Source: Pisaster brevispinus
Taxonomy: Eukaryota; Echinodermata; Asteroidea; Forcipulatida; Asteriidae
DNA: 64,000 nucleotides
Direction: 5' to 3'
NCBI GenBank assembly: GCA_023634235.1
Contig: JAMKCF010000006.1
Location: 4,805,421-4,869,420, forward strand
Shown: one piece after another, positions 10,501 to 20,937 of the stretch
How positions within the stretch are numbered: the first letter of the stretch is position 1
Layout: every line of letters begins with the position of its first letter
The notes under the pieces: model-generated
What the model saw: only the letters and a program-made list of their open reading frames with translations
Database searches by the model: none
Told to the model about the DNA's origin: nothing
Translations under genes and position numbers: made by a program

Positions 10501-10735
10501 ATATTTCTGGTAATGAAATAAAGAGACCCTCCAAAAGCGACTGGCACTGTATCCCATAGGCCTGAAGATACCTGTGTAGAGAAGGGGATGAAGAAAATGT
10601 CAGTTAAATATGTGGAAGGAAAATCCTTGAATAGGGAAAACCCACCAGTCCACGTGCAAAGCTCCGGTCTGGGATCTGAACCGGGTTCCGTGGAGGTGAA
10701 CGGCAGGGAATAAACCACTCAACAGCCAACCTGAA
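10501..10735. repeat. dispersed repeat D, copy 1
   Basis: Landmarks are ATATTTCTGGTAATGAAA, GCACTGTATCCCATAGGCCT, ACCTGTGTAGAGAAG, GATCTGAACCGGGTTCC and CAACAGCCAACCTGAAGGCC. The same order occurs at 38173-38410, and a partial copy ends at 11965. The TCTGAACCGGG part resembles a tRNA B box read backwards, which hints at a tRNA-derived element. Confidence 0.65.
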
Positions 10736-11489
10736 GGCCCAAAAGGCTAGGTGCGGACCTCCACAATTGCCATACTACTTGTTCAGATAAAGACACAACC
10801 AATTCTCGCCAGGTCGACTACATTGATGGCAATGATCGGTTACCTCACAAGGGCGAAATACTGAGCACAACAAGTCAACTTGCTCTAACAAGTTCGCTCA
10901 ACAGTACGATTTCTTGGCATCATAATAGTCTTTGCGAAGCAAATTACGTCCGTATCTGATATGTGGGTTTATGGTTTTATTTGTTTTATTTTTTTCTCTC
11001 GTGGTTTCCCAAGTATATAAAGATGTACACGTGTTCAAAATATTTACATGGCTAATCGTTGCGATATATTGCATAAAATCATAAATACGATGGCCTCAGA
11101 AGAACCCAATTATCATCATCATTGTTGTCATCAAGTCGGCCACACCCGCGTTCCCATACGACTGCCCCATTACCCCCCCCCCCCGGGTCGCCATTAAGGG
11201 TGGCAAGCTAGCCGGCCGTCTCAGCTTCAGGAGTACTCCCACGTAGGACAAAGCTTGGATATCCCTCGGCTCTTCCTGCCGTGTTTCAGGCTCCAACAGA
11301 ACCACCTGGTGAGCCTCGAAAGGACATCTAAGGTTGAAAAGATGACGTCATCCCCAGCATGAACGTCAACTGTTTTGGTTGCAAGTCTTGGAATAAGGGC
11401 AACTTCATTATGAGTGATTAAGGACTTAAATTGGACTTTGGATCTGGACTTTGCCGAGCTGTCTGGCACTTCGGACCCAAATTCTGATG
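10736..11489. other. stretch without recognised genes
   Basis: Contains a 12-bp C run at 11173-11184. A 109-codon minus frame (11227-11556) overlaps the tRNA-like repeat and reads like repeat sequence, so it is not annotated as a gene. Confidence 0.45.
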
Positions 11490-11560
11490 GATGAGTCACA
11501 GGAGTGTGGGTTCCAATCCCGGTAATGACACTTGTGTCCGGTTGTTTTCTCATCACCTAG
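11490..11560 (+). repeat. tRNA-like SINE head
   Basis: AGTGTGGGTTCCAATCCCGG is a B-box/T-arm sequence and is followed by TAATGACACTTGTGTCC. That combination recalls tRNA-derived repeats common in marine invertebrates. The body may continue to about 11700, but its end is not clear. Confidence 0.4.
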
Positions 11561-11839
11561 GAGTATTATGTGTAGCTATAAGGGTTATGATTATTCATAT
11601 AATTGATCAGGCATCACGTGCGCTCGTTTGGTTACCGGCGCTGCATACTCCAAAGGAGAATAGACGGCTGCTTTAAGTCCTCATATATAACGCGCTGTAA
11701 TGCAAATTTAATAAAGCCAAATGCCAATTAGTGTTCGGGAATGTCAGCTTAAAATGAATTCAACGAGTTGTTACTTAGTAACTTGTTCTCCCCATTAAAG
11801 AGCATTGTAGTTGAGGTGGAACCATGATAGGATCTTACC

Positions 11840-11965
11840 ACGCATCAGTAGGGTATTGGCTGAACACACAATCCCCAGGCAGAGTATACCTGTCCGAAGT
11901 TGGATTTGAACCGGGGTCCACGAGGATGCAAGGCAAGGGAGAAACTATTACAAGCCAACCTGAAT
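11840..11965. repeat. dispersed repeat D, partial copy
   Basis: GGATTTGAACCGGGGTCCAC followed by GGCAAGGGAGAAACT and CAAGCCAACCTGAAT matches the right half of the repeat at 10501-10735. Confidence 0.5.
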
Positions 11966-11994
11966 AAGACTGTATAACTTCACATTGTGGCAGT

Positions 11995-12405
11995 AGTTAT
12001 TGATTCGGCTAGTAATCAGTCATTAACTAGAAATTATTGTGTATACCACCCTGAAAAGTTGTGGTTACTCATTCGGATCAGATTAACGAGGCATACTGTG
12101 TATATTCCCCTAAACACTGTGGCTACTCATTCGGCTAATATTCAGTCATATTGTTGTGTATAACCCCCCTCAACAATGTGGTTACTCACTCTTACTCACT
12201 CCGTTAATATTCAGTCATATTACTTAGAAAAAATATTGTGTATACCACTCTAAACATTGTGGTTACTCATTCAGCTAGTATTCAGTCATAATGATTTAAA
12301 CTGTTGTGTATACCGCTATGAACATTGTGGTTACTTATTTGGTAAATAGTAAGTCATATTAACTTGAATAATGGAACGTGTATACCCCCTACACATTGTG
12401 TCAGC
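11995..12405 (+). repeat. satellite-like tandem array, ~55-80 bp unit
   Basis: Six diverged units each contain TTGTGTATACC, (A/C)ACATTGTGGTTACTCATT and TATTCAGTCATA in that order. Unit starts near 12038, 12099, 12155, 12237, 12305 and 12379 show variable spacing, so the array has suffered indels. No coding. Confidence 0.75.
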
Positions 12406-12766
12406 ATTTCCAAACATGACCAGTGTGTAATTTGAGACTCGAATGTTTGCCGAGCGCTTTAAGCCTATCCAGCTATGACGTCACGGTCACGTCATAGTGG
12501 ATTTGCTAATGAATGTGCAAATTTATTATTGCAAAATGCTTTATGGGATCTTGGTTGCCTGTAGATACAAAGCGCACCCGGGGAATAACTGAACTGTTTT
12601 ATGCCTAGTCATATAGTGATTATTCATTTTAAACAAACTGCAACATGAAACAGCTGTTGTTTTAAGGGTTGAATTCGAGGGGGGGGGAATCCGATAAAAC
12701 ACGAAGCTCAATCATTTCACATAATTCAAATGAAACATGAATAATTAAGGGGGTACAATTGTCACT
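12406..12766. other. unassigned stretch
   Basis: A near-palindrome around 12473-12500 (TATGACGTCACGGTCACGTCATAG) contains CRE-like TGACGTCA. No gene seen. Confidence 0.4.
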
Positions 12767-12769
12767 TTA

Positions 12770-13036
12770 ACTTGCAAGTATGGACCATTCATCTGCTTTA
12801 GCAAATTGATCTGTTATCCTGACATTCGCTGGGGGTCCGGCCGTTAGGTTCCGGTCGGAGCATACTACCCTCTTGTCATTTTGTGTTGGGATTGTCCCGG
12901 AAAGATGCCATTTTTGTCTCAAGCGGAAAGGACGGTGACAATCTCCATGATAAGAGACCACCTGCCCGTTGTTGTGTTTCCATGTAGTGGTTGTCAAGCC
13001 GCAGATATGGAAATTGGTTCGGACGTGCTTCCGAGC
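12770..13036 (-). CDS. possible Ig-like domain exon (doubtful)
   Basis: The minus frame is open for about 89 codons between an in-frame TAG and a stop. It spaces residues like an immunoglobulin-superfamily domain: FHICGL, then TTTTWKHNNGQ about ten residues on, then RVVCSDRN about 45 residues later, and GPPANVRI as a linker-like end. The canonical Asp before the second Cys is not clear. The only acceptor upstream is CTGATAG with a poor pyrimidine tract, and no strong donor follows. It may be a pseudo-exon or chance. Confidence 0.25.
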
Positions 13037-13041
13037 CTATC

Positions 13042-15029
13042 AGCGGCGATGGTGTTGCTCATTCACTCGGTCAATTAGTTGACTGGGCAAAACCGTTTAT
13101 ATTGATAACACTTGAACGCCATCGGGCTTGCTTGTTGCACTTTATAATTAACCCAGTTAATAATTTGTTATTAAGACCAAATTAATTTCAAGGGAAAAAA
13201 AGAGCAAACCAACAGACATTCTTTATCTTACCCAACCTTTTAATAGTTATTGTTTTATTTATTAATTCCGTTTTATTGTTATTAATTATTGTTGTATTTT
13301 ATTTATTAATTTTTTTCCATTTTTGATGTATTAACTTGTTTTTGTTTCTATTTATTTATGTTTATTTATTTATTTATTTTCTATTGTGGGGTGGTTTCAG
13401 GGATTTGTGTACAGACGTGCAGGAACTACGTGCTTATTTTATGTCGCTGCGATTGACGCTATTATTATGATTTGTGGTGTACTCAATGGATATTTCCGCG
13501 ACATTGTGAGGGGGTTTCTTTGGTTTGTTTGTCATAGTGTGAAATGTACAATTAGTGGGCTTTCACATTGAAACTTGTATCTCTCTTCTTCTTTTTTAAT
13601 ACAAAATGAGCCATCCCGTTTCGTCTTTACATGGTCTTGCCACGTCAAGGAAGCGTTGATTTCCTGAAGAAAGCGAGGAGAGAAAACTGTATAATGAATG
13701 AGAAAAAATTATTATTATTATCATTTTTTTATTATTACAAAAACCTACCCTTTAAATCAAACGAGCAGAAGTGCAATTTTTCTTTAGACTAGTATGGGAT
13801 GAAAATGTAATAGTGTACCAGTCCATGGTTGACTTCTTATATTTGGATATAAAAATGAATAATAAAACCATCAAACCCATAGCAACAATAACAACATCAA
13901 AAAACAACAAAAAGTTGAAAAATCTACTAACTAACTCTACCCTTATTACTGTTTTCTCTTTAATGGTTGACAACCAGACCCTCAGAAGACAAAATAACTT
14001 CGAGGAGATGTGAACTGTTTATTCTTCTGGTCGGCAGCAATAGCTCCTCTGTATAGCATATTATTAGTGTAATTTGTTATACAACTACCCCCACAAGTTT
14101 AAACTAATTCGGTGCGTAACGACAGTAATTTGTTAACCAGTTCGAGTTAAACAGTTTATTACCTAGAAGACACGTTATTCTCGGCTACTTAATTTCGCAA
14201 AAAGATAACTTATTAACACCTCTAAAACTTAAATAAAATATATAATCTGTCTCCAGTTGGTAATTGTATTCAAGACGAATTTAAACCAACGCAGTATTAG
14301 TGTTGATGTTGGATTTTTTTTAACGAGTTTACTAAATAATAAATGACTATCCGAGTATTTGAGATTTTCTACGCCGCCCCGATCGATTATACATTTAGTC
14401 CAGGACGAGTGTCAAACCCAGATTTCCTTTGAAATGTTTGAGAAATGACAGATTAACGCCAGAAATCAAAATGGACGAAAAAGCCACATAATTTTAAAAT
14501 TCAACCCAGGGTCTCCTAACACCTGCTCGGTTCCAACCGAGCAGAGCATCACTCAACGAACCAAACGAAACTGCTACAAGTCAGGCATTGCTTAGCAAAT
14601 GGCCATGTCGCTTGTTCTTGTATTATTATAGGTGGTTATTTCGATTGTTTTAACCGGTCTAAAAATGCACTTTTGTGATGTCGGAAGTCTCAATGTCAGC
14701 AGGCTTGGCAAGGTATGACTTTGGATTCAGCGAGGTTAAGAAGAAAAAAAATAATTGTGGACTATTTCTGCTCAACTCTTGCAACCCCAACATCTTCCAC
14801 CAAGAAGTGGCGATAATGGGCTGACGTTTTGTGGCACAGTCTTTCCCAAAGGTGTTGACATGTCATGCATTAAACAGCGTCTCATTTTAGTTGGCACACA
14901 TTCCGCAACTCACATTTTAACAAAATAATAAAATTAGGCTGATGAATTTAATATTCTTTTGTGTGTATGCGTGTGCGTTCGTTGTATATAATTTAGTTAA
15001 ATTTCTAGTTTAAAAAAAAAAGAGAAAAG
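13042..15029. other. long AT-rich stretch without recognised genes
   Basis: 13190-13390 is dominated by ATTT/TTAT words. A perfect 10-bp-arm hairpin, CTGCTCGGTT-CC-AACCGAGCAG, sits at 14523-14544. No exon with convincing splice sites seen. Confidence 0.5.
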
Positions 15030-15094
15030 GGCTAGATGTCGGGATTTGAACCTGCAACCTCCGGAATGCCGTCGTACTACCTACTGGTCTAGCC
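15030..15094 (-). pseudogene. tRNA-like sequence with intact acceptor stem
   Basis: On the minus strand GGCTAGA at the 5' end pairs perfectly with TCTAGCC at the 3' end. Between them lie an A-box-like TAGACCAGTAGG and a B-box GGTTCAAATCC inside a T arm. The total is only 65 nt, about 8 short of a normal tRNA, with the loss in the D/anticodon region. An opposed second T arm (AGGTTCAAATCCCGC) follows at 15101-15120 on the plus strand. Best read as a tRNA-derived palindromic repeat. Confidence 0.5.
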
Positions 15095-15100
15095 TATAAG

Positions 15101-15122
15101 GGTGCAGGTTCAAATCCCGCTC
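15101..15122 (+). repeat. opposed T-arm copy
   Basis: GGTGCAGGTTCAAATCCCGC is the inverse of the T arm within 15030-15060. Together they give an inverted repeat with a 45-bp spacer. Confidence 0.5.
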
Positions 15123-15922
15123 CTGTAATTTTGTATTTATTTATTTTTTTTATATTTTTTTATCAACCCAAAAGTATAATACAATTTACTCAACCAGACT
15201 CCCGTGTGGTTATACAAACTACTTTATCAGTTATGCTGAACAAGGCACCTGCCGTAAAAAATTTTTTAACGCAAAACAGGAGTCAAGCTAACAATTAAGA
15301 CGAACACATACAATGGATTCAACCAGGGTTGTTGTTGCGGTTTTTTTCATACAATCCATAGTATTTGTACACTGATGCATATATGTGTATGTGGAAGATC
15401 CATCACACATATAATTAGGGTAATTAGCACCCAATAGACTGTGCAAGTCTCGGGCGTATTCAAACACTGGAACCCGTTGAAGTGCGAGAGTTTGTTTCCT
15501 TCGCGCCTTACAGCAATGTACGTGGGACCAAAGTGGTCCCCCAATTTTTTTTTCGAACACTCCCATATTGTTCCCCGTGAATGTCATACCAAGAGCAGAG
15601 CATATCAAAGGGTGAACCGACGTACACTATAGCCATTTGCCCCCAAGATACCAGCACATGCTCAAAGACACATTAAGCTCCATGTATGCTAATCAGGTAT
15701 TAGCGCTTGGCAAACCTTCCCAGGCGAAATAAAATAGTACCGTCGCCATTGTTCTAAATATTGGAATGACTATATCTGGAAGTTATTTTTGGCTTAAACG
15801 CACACCGACGTCAGTGTAAAATCAAATCAATACTTCGCTTATTAACCCCAACGCATTTTGTTATATCAATTAACTTGTTTGAGGTACCCGCGCTGCTAAT
15901 TCGAAATGGCCATTCGTCACCT
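15123..15922. other. stretch without recognised genes
   Basis: A minus frame of 106 codons (15288-15608) shows no domain or splice support. Nothing else recognised. Confidence 0.45.
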
Positions 15923-16010
15923 GGCACGCTTAGTACAGTGGTCAAGCGGTATACATACACATCTGCTCTAGAACGCGGGATTGTAATTTCGAATCCCGCT
16001 CAGTATCCTG
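15923..16010 (+). repeat. tRNA-like SINE head
   Basis: An A-box-like TTAGTACAGTGGTCAAGCGG and a B box in ATTTCGAATCCCGC are spaced about as in a tRNA with a long variable arm. It sits directly left of a GACCC foldback element. Confidence 0.45.
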
Positions 16011-16020
16011 GTGTTCACAA

Positions 16021-16270
16021 GCTCTATAAAAAAACTCCCGGGTTAGAATTATCTCGGATTCCGGGTCCCGTAGGGCCTGACCCCTTTCTGGTTCAATATG
16101 ACCCGAAATCTGTGTCAACATAACCCAGAAAGAGGTCAAAATGACACAGAATGTGAGTTCAAACACCATTTTTTAAAATAACCGGTTTTTATGTCAGGGT
16201 GAGGGTGAGGGACCCTAATGGGACCCGGAGTCCGGGTCGATTCTGACCCAGAGTTTTGAGGGTGCAGTGT
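16021..16270. mobile_element. GACCC/GGGTC foldback element, copy 2
   Basis: The left arm AAACTCCCGGGTTAGAATT...TCCGGGTCCCGTAGGG is mirrored by the right arm, whose minus-strand reading is CAAAACTCTGGGTCAGAATC...TCCGGGTCCCATTAGGG. The centre holds CCAGAAAGAGGTCA-type words. This is the best-preserved long inverted repeat of the family. Confidence 0.75.
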
Positions 16271-16560
16271 TTCTCACACATCGGTGTAAGGATAAGTTAA
16301 AAACTATCTATGTCTTTCACCCCCGGTTCATTATTGTCGCATAAATTAACGTAATGTAGCGTAACGTAACGTAATGTTTCAGCACTGTGTACTCATTTCA
16401 TTACTTCTGCATGATGTAGTCAAACCAACAACTGCATAAAAAACTATCAGAACACTAAACGTGTTTTTAAGCACTTACGATAGACCAAGTGTTCCCGCCA
16501 ATTATTATGAACAATTTATTACGCATAATGTTATCCCCACAGTCTAACGACATTATTTAC

Positions 16561-16762
16561 GGTCAATGTGACCCGGGATATAATCCAAAACTAAACAGAA
16601 ATGGTTCCAAATTACGCAGAATCAGAGTTTATTAAACACAACCAGTTACCGAGTCAGCCCACAGAGCAAGGGTCAGCCTGACCTTAAATTGGTCAGGCTG
16701 GGTCAAGCCCCTCGGGACCTGGTATCCGGGTGAACTTTACCGGGGAGTTTTTTAAGACATCT
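16561..16762. mobile_element. GACCC/GGGTC foldback element, copy 3
   Basis: Carries GTGACCCGGGATATAATCC, GGTCAGCCTGACC, TGGTCAGGCTGGGTCAAGCC and a right end CGGGGAGTTTTTTAAGACAT that matches the family terminus. The left end is eroded. Confidence 0.6.
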
Positions 16763-17652
16763 CTTCGAGTCTACGTCTTTGACTACAATTCTAACGAACC
16801 CGGCCCGCAATTGATAGCCTTATATAAAGCTTATAGACAACAGTGCATTCCGTAATGCCATTTTTAGTCAAACCAATTTCTGAATACAACCTCTTATGTG
16901 TACACAATCCTTAATAAAAACTTATATATATATATTGAATTGTTTTATGCTTTCAAACCCCCAAAAAAGCAATCCATGCCATAACGTAGACCGATTGTTA
17001 CCCTATTTTGAGATGAAAATCGATAAGATATTGCAACCTGTAATTTACTGATAAGAACTTGTGAACTGTTCCATTTCATAAGGTAGCGCAATTTTAGTTT
17101 ATTTTATAATCATATGATACTCCAACCCACCATCTAATTGATTGCAACCCCCATAGTAGACTATCACTTACTCTAAGTCTTAAACTCTACCTATTTTCAT
17201 GACGGCACCCCTACTTCCTCCCACTTGACACTGATTACGATCTTTAACATCTCGTCTAACCCATATCTGATGTCAACCCACAAAGTATTGTTCCTGGCAA
17301 TGCTTCCAATTCATTCCGTACAGTGTAGGTTTATTACCATGCATTCTGGAGGCTCTGGCCAATCTAATTAGTGAAATACCTGTGAAACAGACACAGAAAT
17401 ACGAGCACGAAGTTCTGTTCGCCGTTACGTTGCCTTGCCCAAGTCATGCTAGATCTTTTAGCGGTTCAATATGGAAATTTATCCTAACAGAGTTTTGAAG
17501 TTTGAATATTTGAAAGGAGAAAGATGCAGTCAAGATACATATATATGTTTTTGCTCCATGTAGACTTTTTAAAATAAGTGTTTGCCTAAACTTTGACGTA
17601 GATATACAAAAACCTACGCTCATTGGTCCCGTCTGTGAGTTGAAAACGGCAA
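16763..17652. other. stretch without recognised genes
   Basis: No exon or repeat identified with confidence. A short minus ATG frame ending at a CAG|GTATTT donor near 17388 was seen but is too short to call. Confidence 0.45.
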
Positions 17653-17790
17653 ACTCAGTCAGGCGGGATTCGAGCCTCCGATCATCGATTTTTAACAGTG
17701 GACGTCTTCACTACAAGACCAAATGGGTTACTCTTCTTTGAAAACTACTCAACAGGAGACGGGAAGGTGTGGGTTCGATTCCCACCCAAG
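17653..17790. repeat. tRNA-like palindromic repeat
   Basis: On the minus strand 17653-17724 reads TGGTCTTGTAGTGAAGACGT (good A box) and GGCTCGAATCCCGCC (B box). On the plus strand GGTGTGGGTTCGATTCCCACC follows at 17766-17786. As at 541 and 15030, a tRNA-like half on minus is opposed by a T arm on plus. Confidence 0.5.
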
Positions 17791-19124
17791 TATGATGTGA
17801 ATAAACAGCGTGCACGCATACAAGTTATAATTTATAATTTATAAAATTATAATGCTAAAATAAAAGCAATTGTTAAAGTTCCCTCCATCCCCTTTGCCGA
17901 AGTTATGAATAAGTAACTTATCTAATCAGATTATCAAAATGATATGTAAAATTCAATCACGCACAAGCAATTCCGTTTAACCGGAGCGTAACTTCAAACA
18001 TTTACAAAACAAGAACAAAACCCAACTATTTGAAACATAAGAATTTAATTATGTTGTGTGTCTGAACAGTTAGTTGTATTTGTTTGAAATGCTTCAAGAA
18101 AGTACAAATTGCTTCATATTTTGGTGGCGCACGTTTGTTTGTCTTTTTTGACATTTCCCAATAAACATCACTTTTTACGGTTGAATGTTAAATTATGGTG
18201 AATTTTACGCTAAATTCGTTTCGTTATCCAATCGTAAGTGCACAGTGCTTTCTTACCATTTAACTTAAAGAGTAACTTTTTGTTCATTGCAAGCCATTGA
18301 AAGGGCCTCAGCATCCAAACTAGAGCACATGCTTTTAGACGATCTGAGTAAAGTGCTTCTTCTTGTCGTTCTGACAATCTGGAGCCTTTCTCAACACAAA
18401 ATGTCAGCGAAATTCCTTTAAAACCATTCACCAATTGGTGTTAGTAATGCACTTAAATCATAACCCGAACAATAACGGCCGTTCCAAACCAAGCACCATA
18501 TTCACAATCAATGTAAATTGACAGTATTTCTTCTTCTTCTGTGTACGTCTTGATTTGAGATTCAGAGCTGAAATTTTCCCCCCTCGCCCCTACAGTCAAC
18601 CAAATTCAATTAAGAACAAGTACCAATTGAATTGTGCAGAAAATCGAAACCCGTTTGCCCTCTTGGCGATTTTTGATGCGGTATAGCTTCAGCGCCACAT
18701 CACCTCTATCGTAGATTTTGTGTTGACACCCCCCCCCCCGCTACTGTTTCAGTGAGTGCAGAAGTCAAGAATGATATCATTTGTGTGTTTGTTGGCAATG
18801 ATCGTGAATGGCATTTCAGCAACTCCTTTATAATCACATGATGTGATCGGCAGTCTTGATCTATGTATAACGCGGATATAACTGTATGTATTACTAATCA
18901 ACCTTGAAAATTACGTAGACATAAATTGAGAAGAATCCATGGCAACTGGACTTGAAATATTTCAAAATCTTAAAAAAAAAATTCTAGTACCAACACCAAT
19001 CGAGTCATACTCCAAACGGATATTGTCATAACGGCGACGCCATAAAAAAGTACAAATAAATAAATAAAAATGAATTATTCATATGTACCGCACCGAAGAG
19101 TGTGAATATAGCACAATCACTTAC
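17791..19124. other. intronic or intergenic stretch, exons not resolved
   Basis: This lies downstream of the minus-strand signal-peptide exon, so further exons of that gene could be here or lower. A minus open frame at 18210-18434 ends at a fair donor (AAATG|GTAAGAAAG, near 18251), and another protein-like minus frame lies at 18457-18560. Neither has a convincing acceptor. An 11-bp C run is at 18729-18739. Confidence 0.4.
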
Positions 19125-19227
19125 CAGGAATCTTCCATGGGGCGATGCCAACGCGGTAGCCACCATTGCGCAGAGCAAGACGAACCAGCTTTTTAACCCG
19201 CACGTATTCATGTTTAATCCTCGGATC
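19125..19227 (-). CDS. first coding exon of a secreted protein (signal peptide)
   Basis: Reading the minus strand, a good acceptor (CTCTATTTTACAG) precedes a 16-nt leader and an ATG at 19211 with A at -3. The frame encodes MNTCGLKSWFVLLCAMVATA followed by LASPHGRFL, then a consensus donor GTAAGTG after 19125 in phase 0. Residues 1-9 form the basic n-region, 10-21 the hydrophobic core, and ALA-S is a likely cleavage site after residue 22. The mature protein would begin SPHGRFL. Its identity is unknown because following exons were not found. An upstream non-coding exon is expected from the acceptor. Confidence 0.6.
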
Positions 19228-20215
19228 CTGTAAAATAGAGCGGGACATTAAAATTGCAACTTATTATGTACAGGGGCATACGTACCCGCCGGCAGTTTTC
19301 AAAGAAGGCATAGAACACCGCTAACTGAATAAAAAAAAACGTACATAATTGAAATTTGTCAAGTGCCATTTTCCAAATTAAATTATTGTGTTTTAGCTAA
19401 AAGTTGCGCCGCGTATGGGTGCAGTGTGTTACGTCTTAAGGCTGAGAGGAGCGCGTAAAATATTATAACCTCCGGGAATAAAACTAAAGCAAAATGGTGA
19501 GCGGTTTGAAGAGTTACGAATGCGTTTATGAGGACCAACTAAAGAGAATCAATCTAAAGAAAATGTCGCAGTTCTTCGATGACAATATATAAATTGTGTT
19601 CTTTTTAAGTGCTCTCTTCATGGGTCTGGTTACGTTTGGTAATCATTTTTGAAAATTAATGGCAATACAAATCTACTCGGTTAGGAGATTATCAGCTTTC
19701 GGCTGTCTAAAGCATTTTGAGAATCATTTCACTTCGAAGTAACGGGGTTATGGGGAAAAGATATCAGTTTTTATCCCCCCAAATTTGAATCTGAGAAACG
19801 TTACGGTTATTGCGTATTCCAATTACGTGGTTTTTTTTTTCCTGCGCGGACATAACCGATCCGGATTTTCTCAAAAACGCTACCACCTTTTGAAATGAAA
19901 TGTTCACAGCTTAGTTTTATTGTTTATATCTACATTTAAATAGGGTTGACCCAATCGAACGGTTTAAAAAAACCAAAGGTATACGTTTCCTTTGAACAAG
20001 AGGTTACGGCCAACGAAACGTACAGTAGAAACACGATTTTACAAACTTGTGTAGTTTTCTGGACAACTCCCATAGTCAAGAAGATTTAAAAGTAAAACAA
20101 CAAATAAATAAATAAATAAATAATTAAATGGCTTCTTCAAACGATCAAAAGTAAACGTGCAATGGACCTTTAAAGCACCACTGCTGTTTGTCTTGGTCCC
20201 TGTACGCAAGAACAG
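19228..20215. other. probable intron of the minus-strand gene
   Basis: If the exon near 23.3 kb belongs with the one at 19.2 kb, this is inside the first intron. No other feature recognised. Confidence 0.4.
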
Positions 20216-20234
20216 TAACGAACAGTGATTCTCA

Positions 20235-20400
20235 TTTACTGACGAGGGGGCACAGACTATGTCCAACCTTCCAGCCTCGGTTCCAATCATTGCTTCGAAA
20301 GGGAGATTAAAAGAAGAAAGGAACACGATTGTTCTCGTAGGCAATGACAATAACAATTTACTGACAAGGAGTCTGGCTATACACCCTTCCAGCCTCGGTT
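20235..20400 (+). repeat. short direct repeat
   Basis: ATTTACTGACGAGG...CTTCCAGCCTCGGTT at about 20235-20282 recurs as ATTTACTGACAAGG...CTTCCAGCCTCGGTT at about 20357-20400, roughly 120 bp later. It lies just upstream of the ATG at 20414. Confidence 0.6.
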
Positions 20401-20413
20401 TGGGAGTAACAAG

Positions 20414-20496
20414 ATGGCCGCGCCATTAGAAGAAAAAAAATCTATACAGCCCTACATAGCCGGAAAGCCAATTCGCACGTCCATTCATTCGTGTAA
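20414..20496 (+). CDS. possible start exon (low confidence)
   Basis: ACAAGATGGCCGCGCC is both a strong initiation context and close to the AAGATGGC core of YY1-type promoter sites. The frame reads MAAPLEEKKSIQPYIAGKPI, continues RTSIHSCN and enters the 22-bp C run. No clear donor was found; TCGT|GTAACA near 20491 is weak. It could equally be a regulatory site without coding. Confidence 0.2.
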
Positions 20497-20510
20497 CACA
20501 CTTTCCCCCT

Positions 20511-20532
20511 CCCCCCCCCCCCCCCCCCCCCC
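20511..20532. repeat. 22-bp C homopolymer
   Basis: The longest of many C or G runs in the window, preceded by a CCCCCT block. Confidence 0.9.
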
Positions 20533-20903
20533 ATTGGAGCTCTTTTCCCAAATAGTGGCAAGTGATTGCATTTTGTTATTCCAGAGGTGACGCGCGCTGC
20601 TGACTGTGAATACAAGCCGTCTGTTACGGCAATTCACACGTTCAGCGTTGACAGAAATATCAACGTAGTAGCGGTAGACAGCCAAGGCCAGGCATAATAG
20701 GCAAGGTTAGCTTTACGGGTTAAGGCTGAATCCTGAGAGCTGTTTTAACGAGATCTGGGACCTACTTCATAAAGGTATTAAGCAAGAAACAAGGCGTCAC
20801 AGGTAGTTAGCAGGGCACTGATATTAAACTTAGGTTGCATCTTGGATGGCAACCTATTACAGGATAGCAACTTTTTGGTGCTTAGCTTGCTATTGTTATT
20901 GGG

Positions 20904-20937
<34 letters not shown>

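Noticed and set aside
11227..11556. 109-codon minus-strand frame
   Set aside because: Its 5' half is a tRNA-like repeat read backwards. No splice or domain evidence.
15030..15094. functional tRNA gene
   Set aside because: The acceptor stem and T arm are good, but the molecule is about 8 nt too short and the anticodon arm cannot be drawn.
18210..18434. minus-strand frame ending at a GTAAGAAAG donor
   Set aside because: The donor is fair but no acceptor with a pyrimidine tract lies upstream, so it cannot be tied to the signal-peptide exon.
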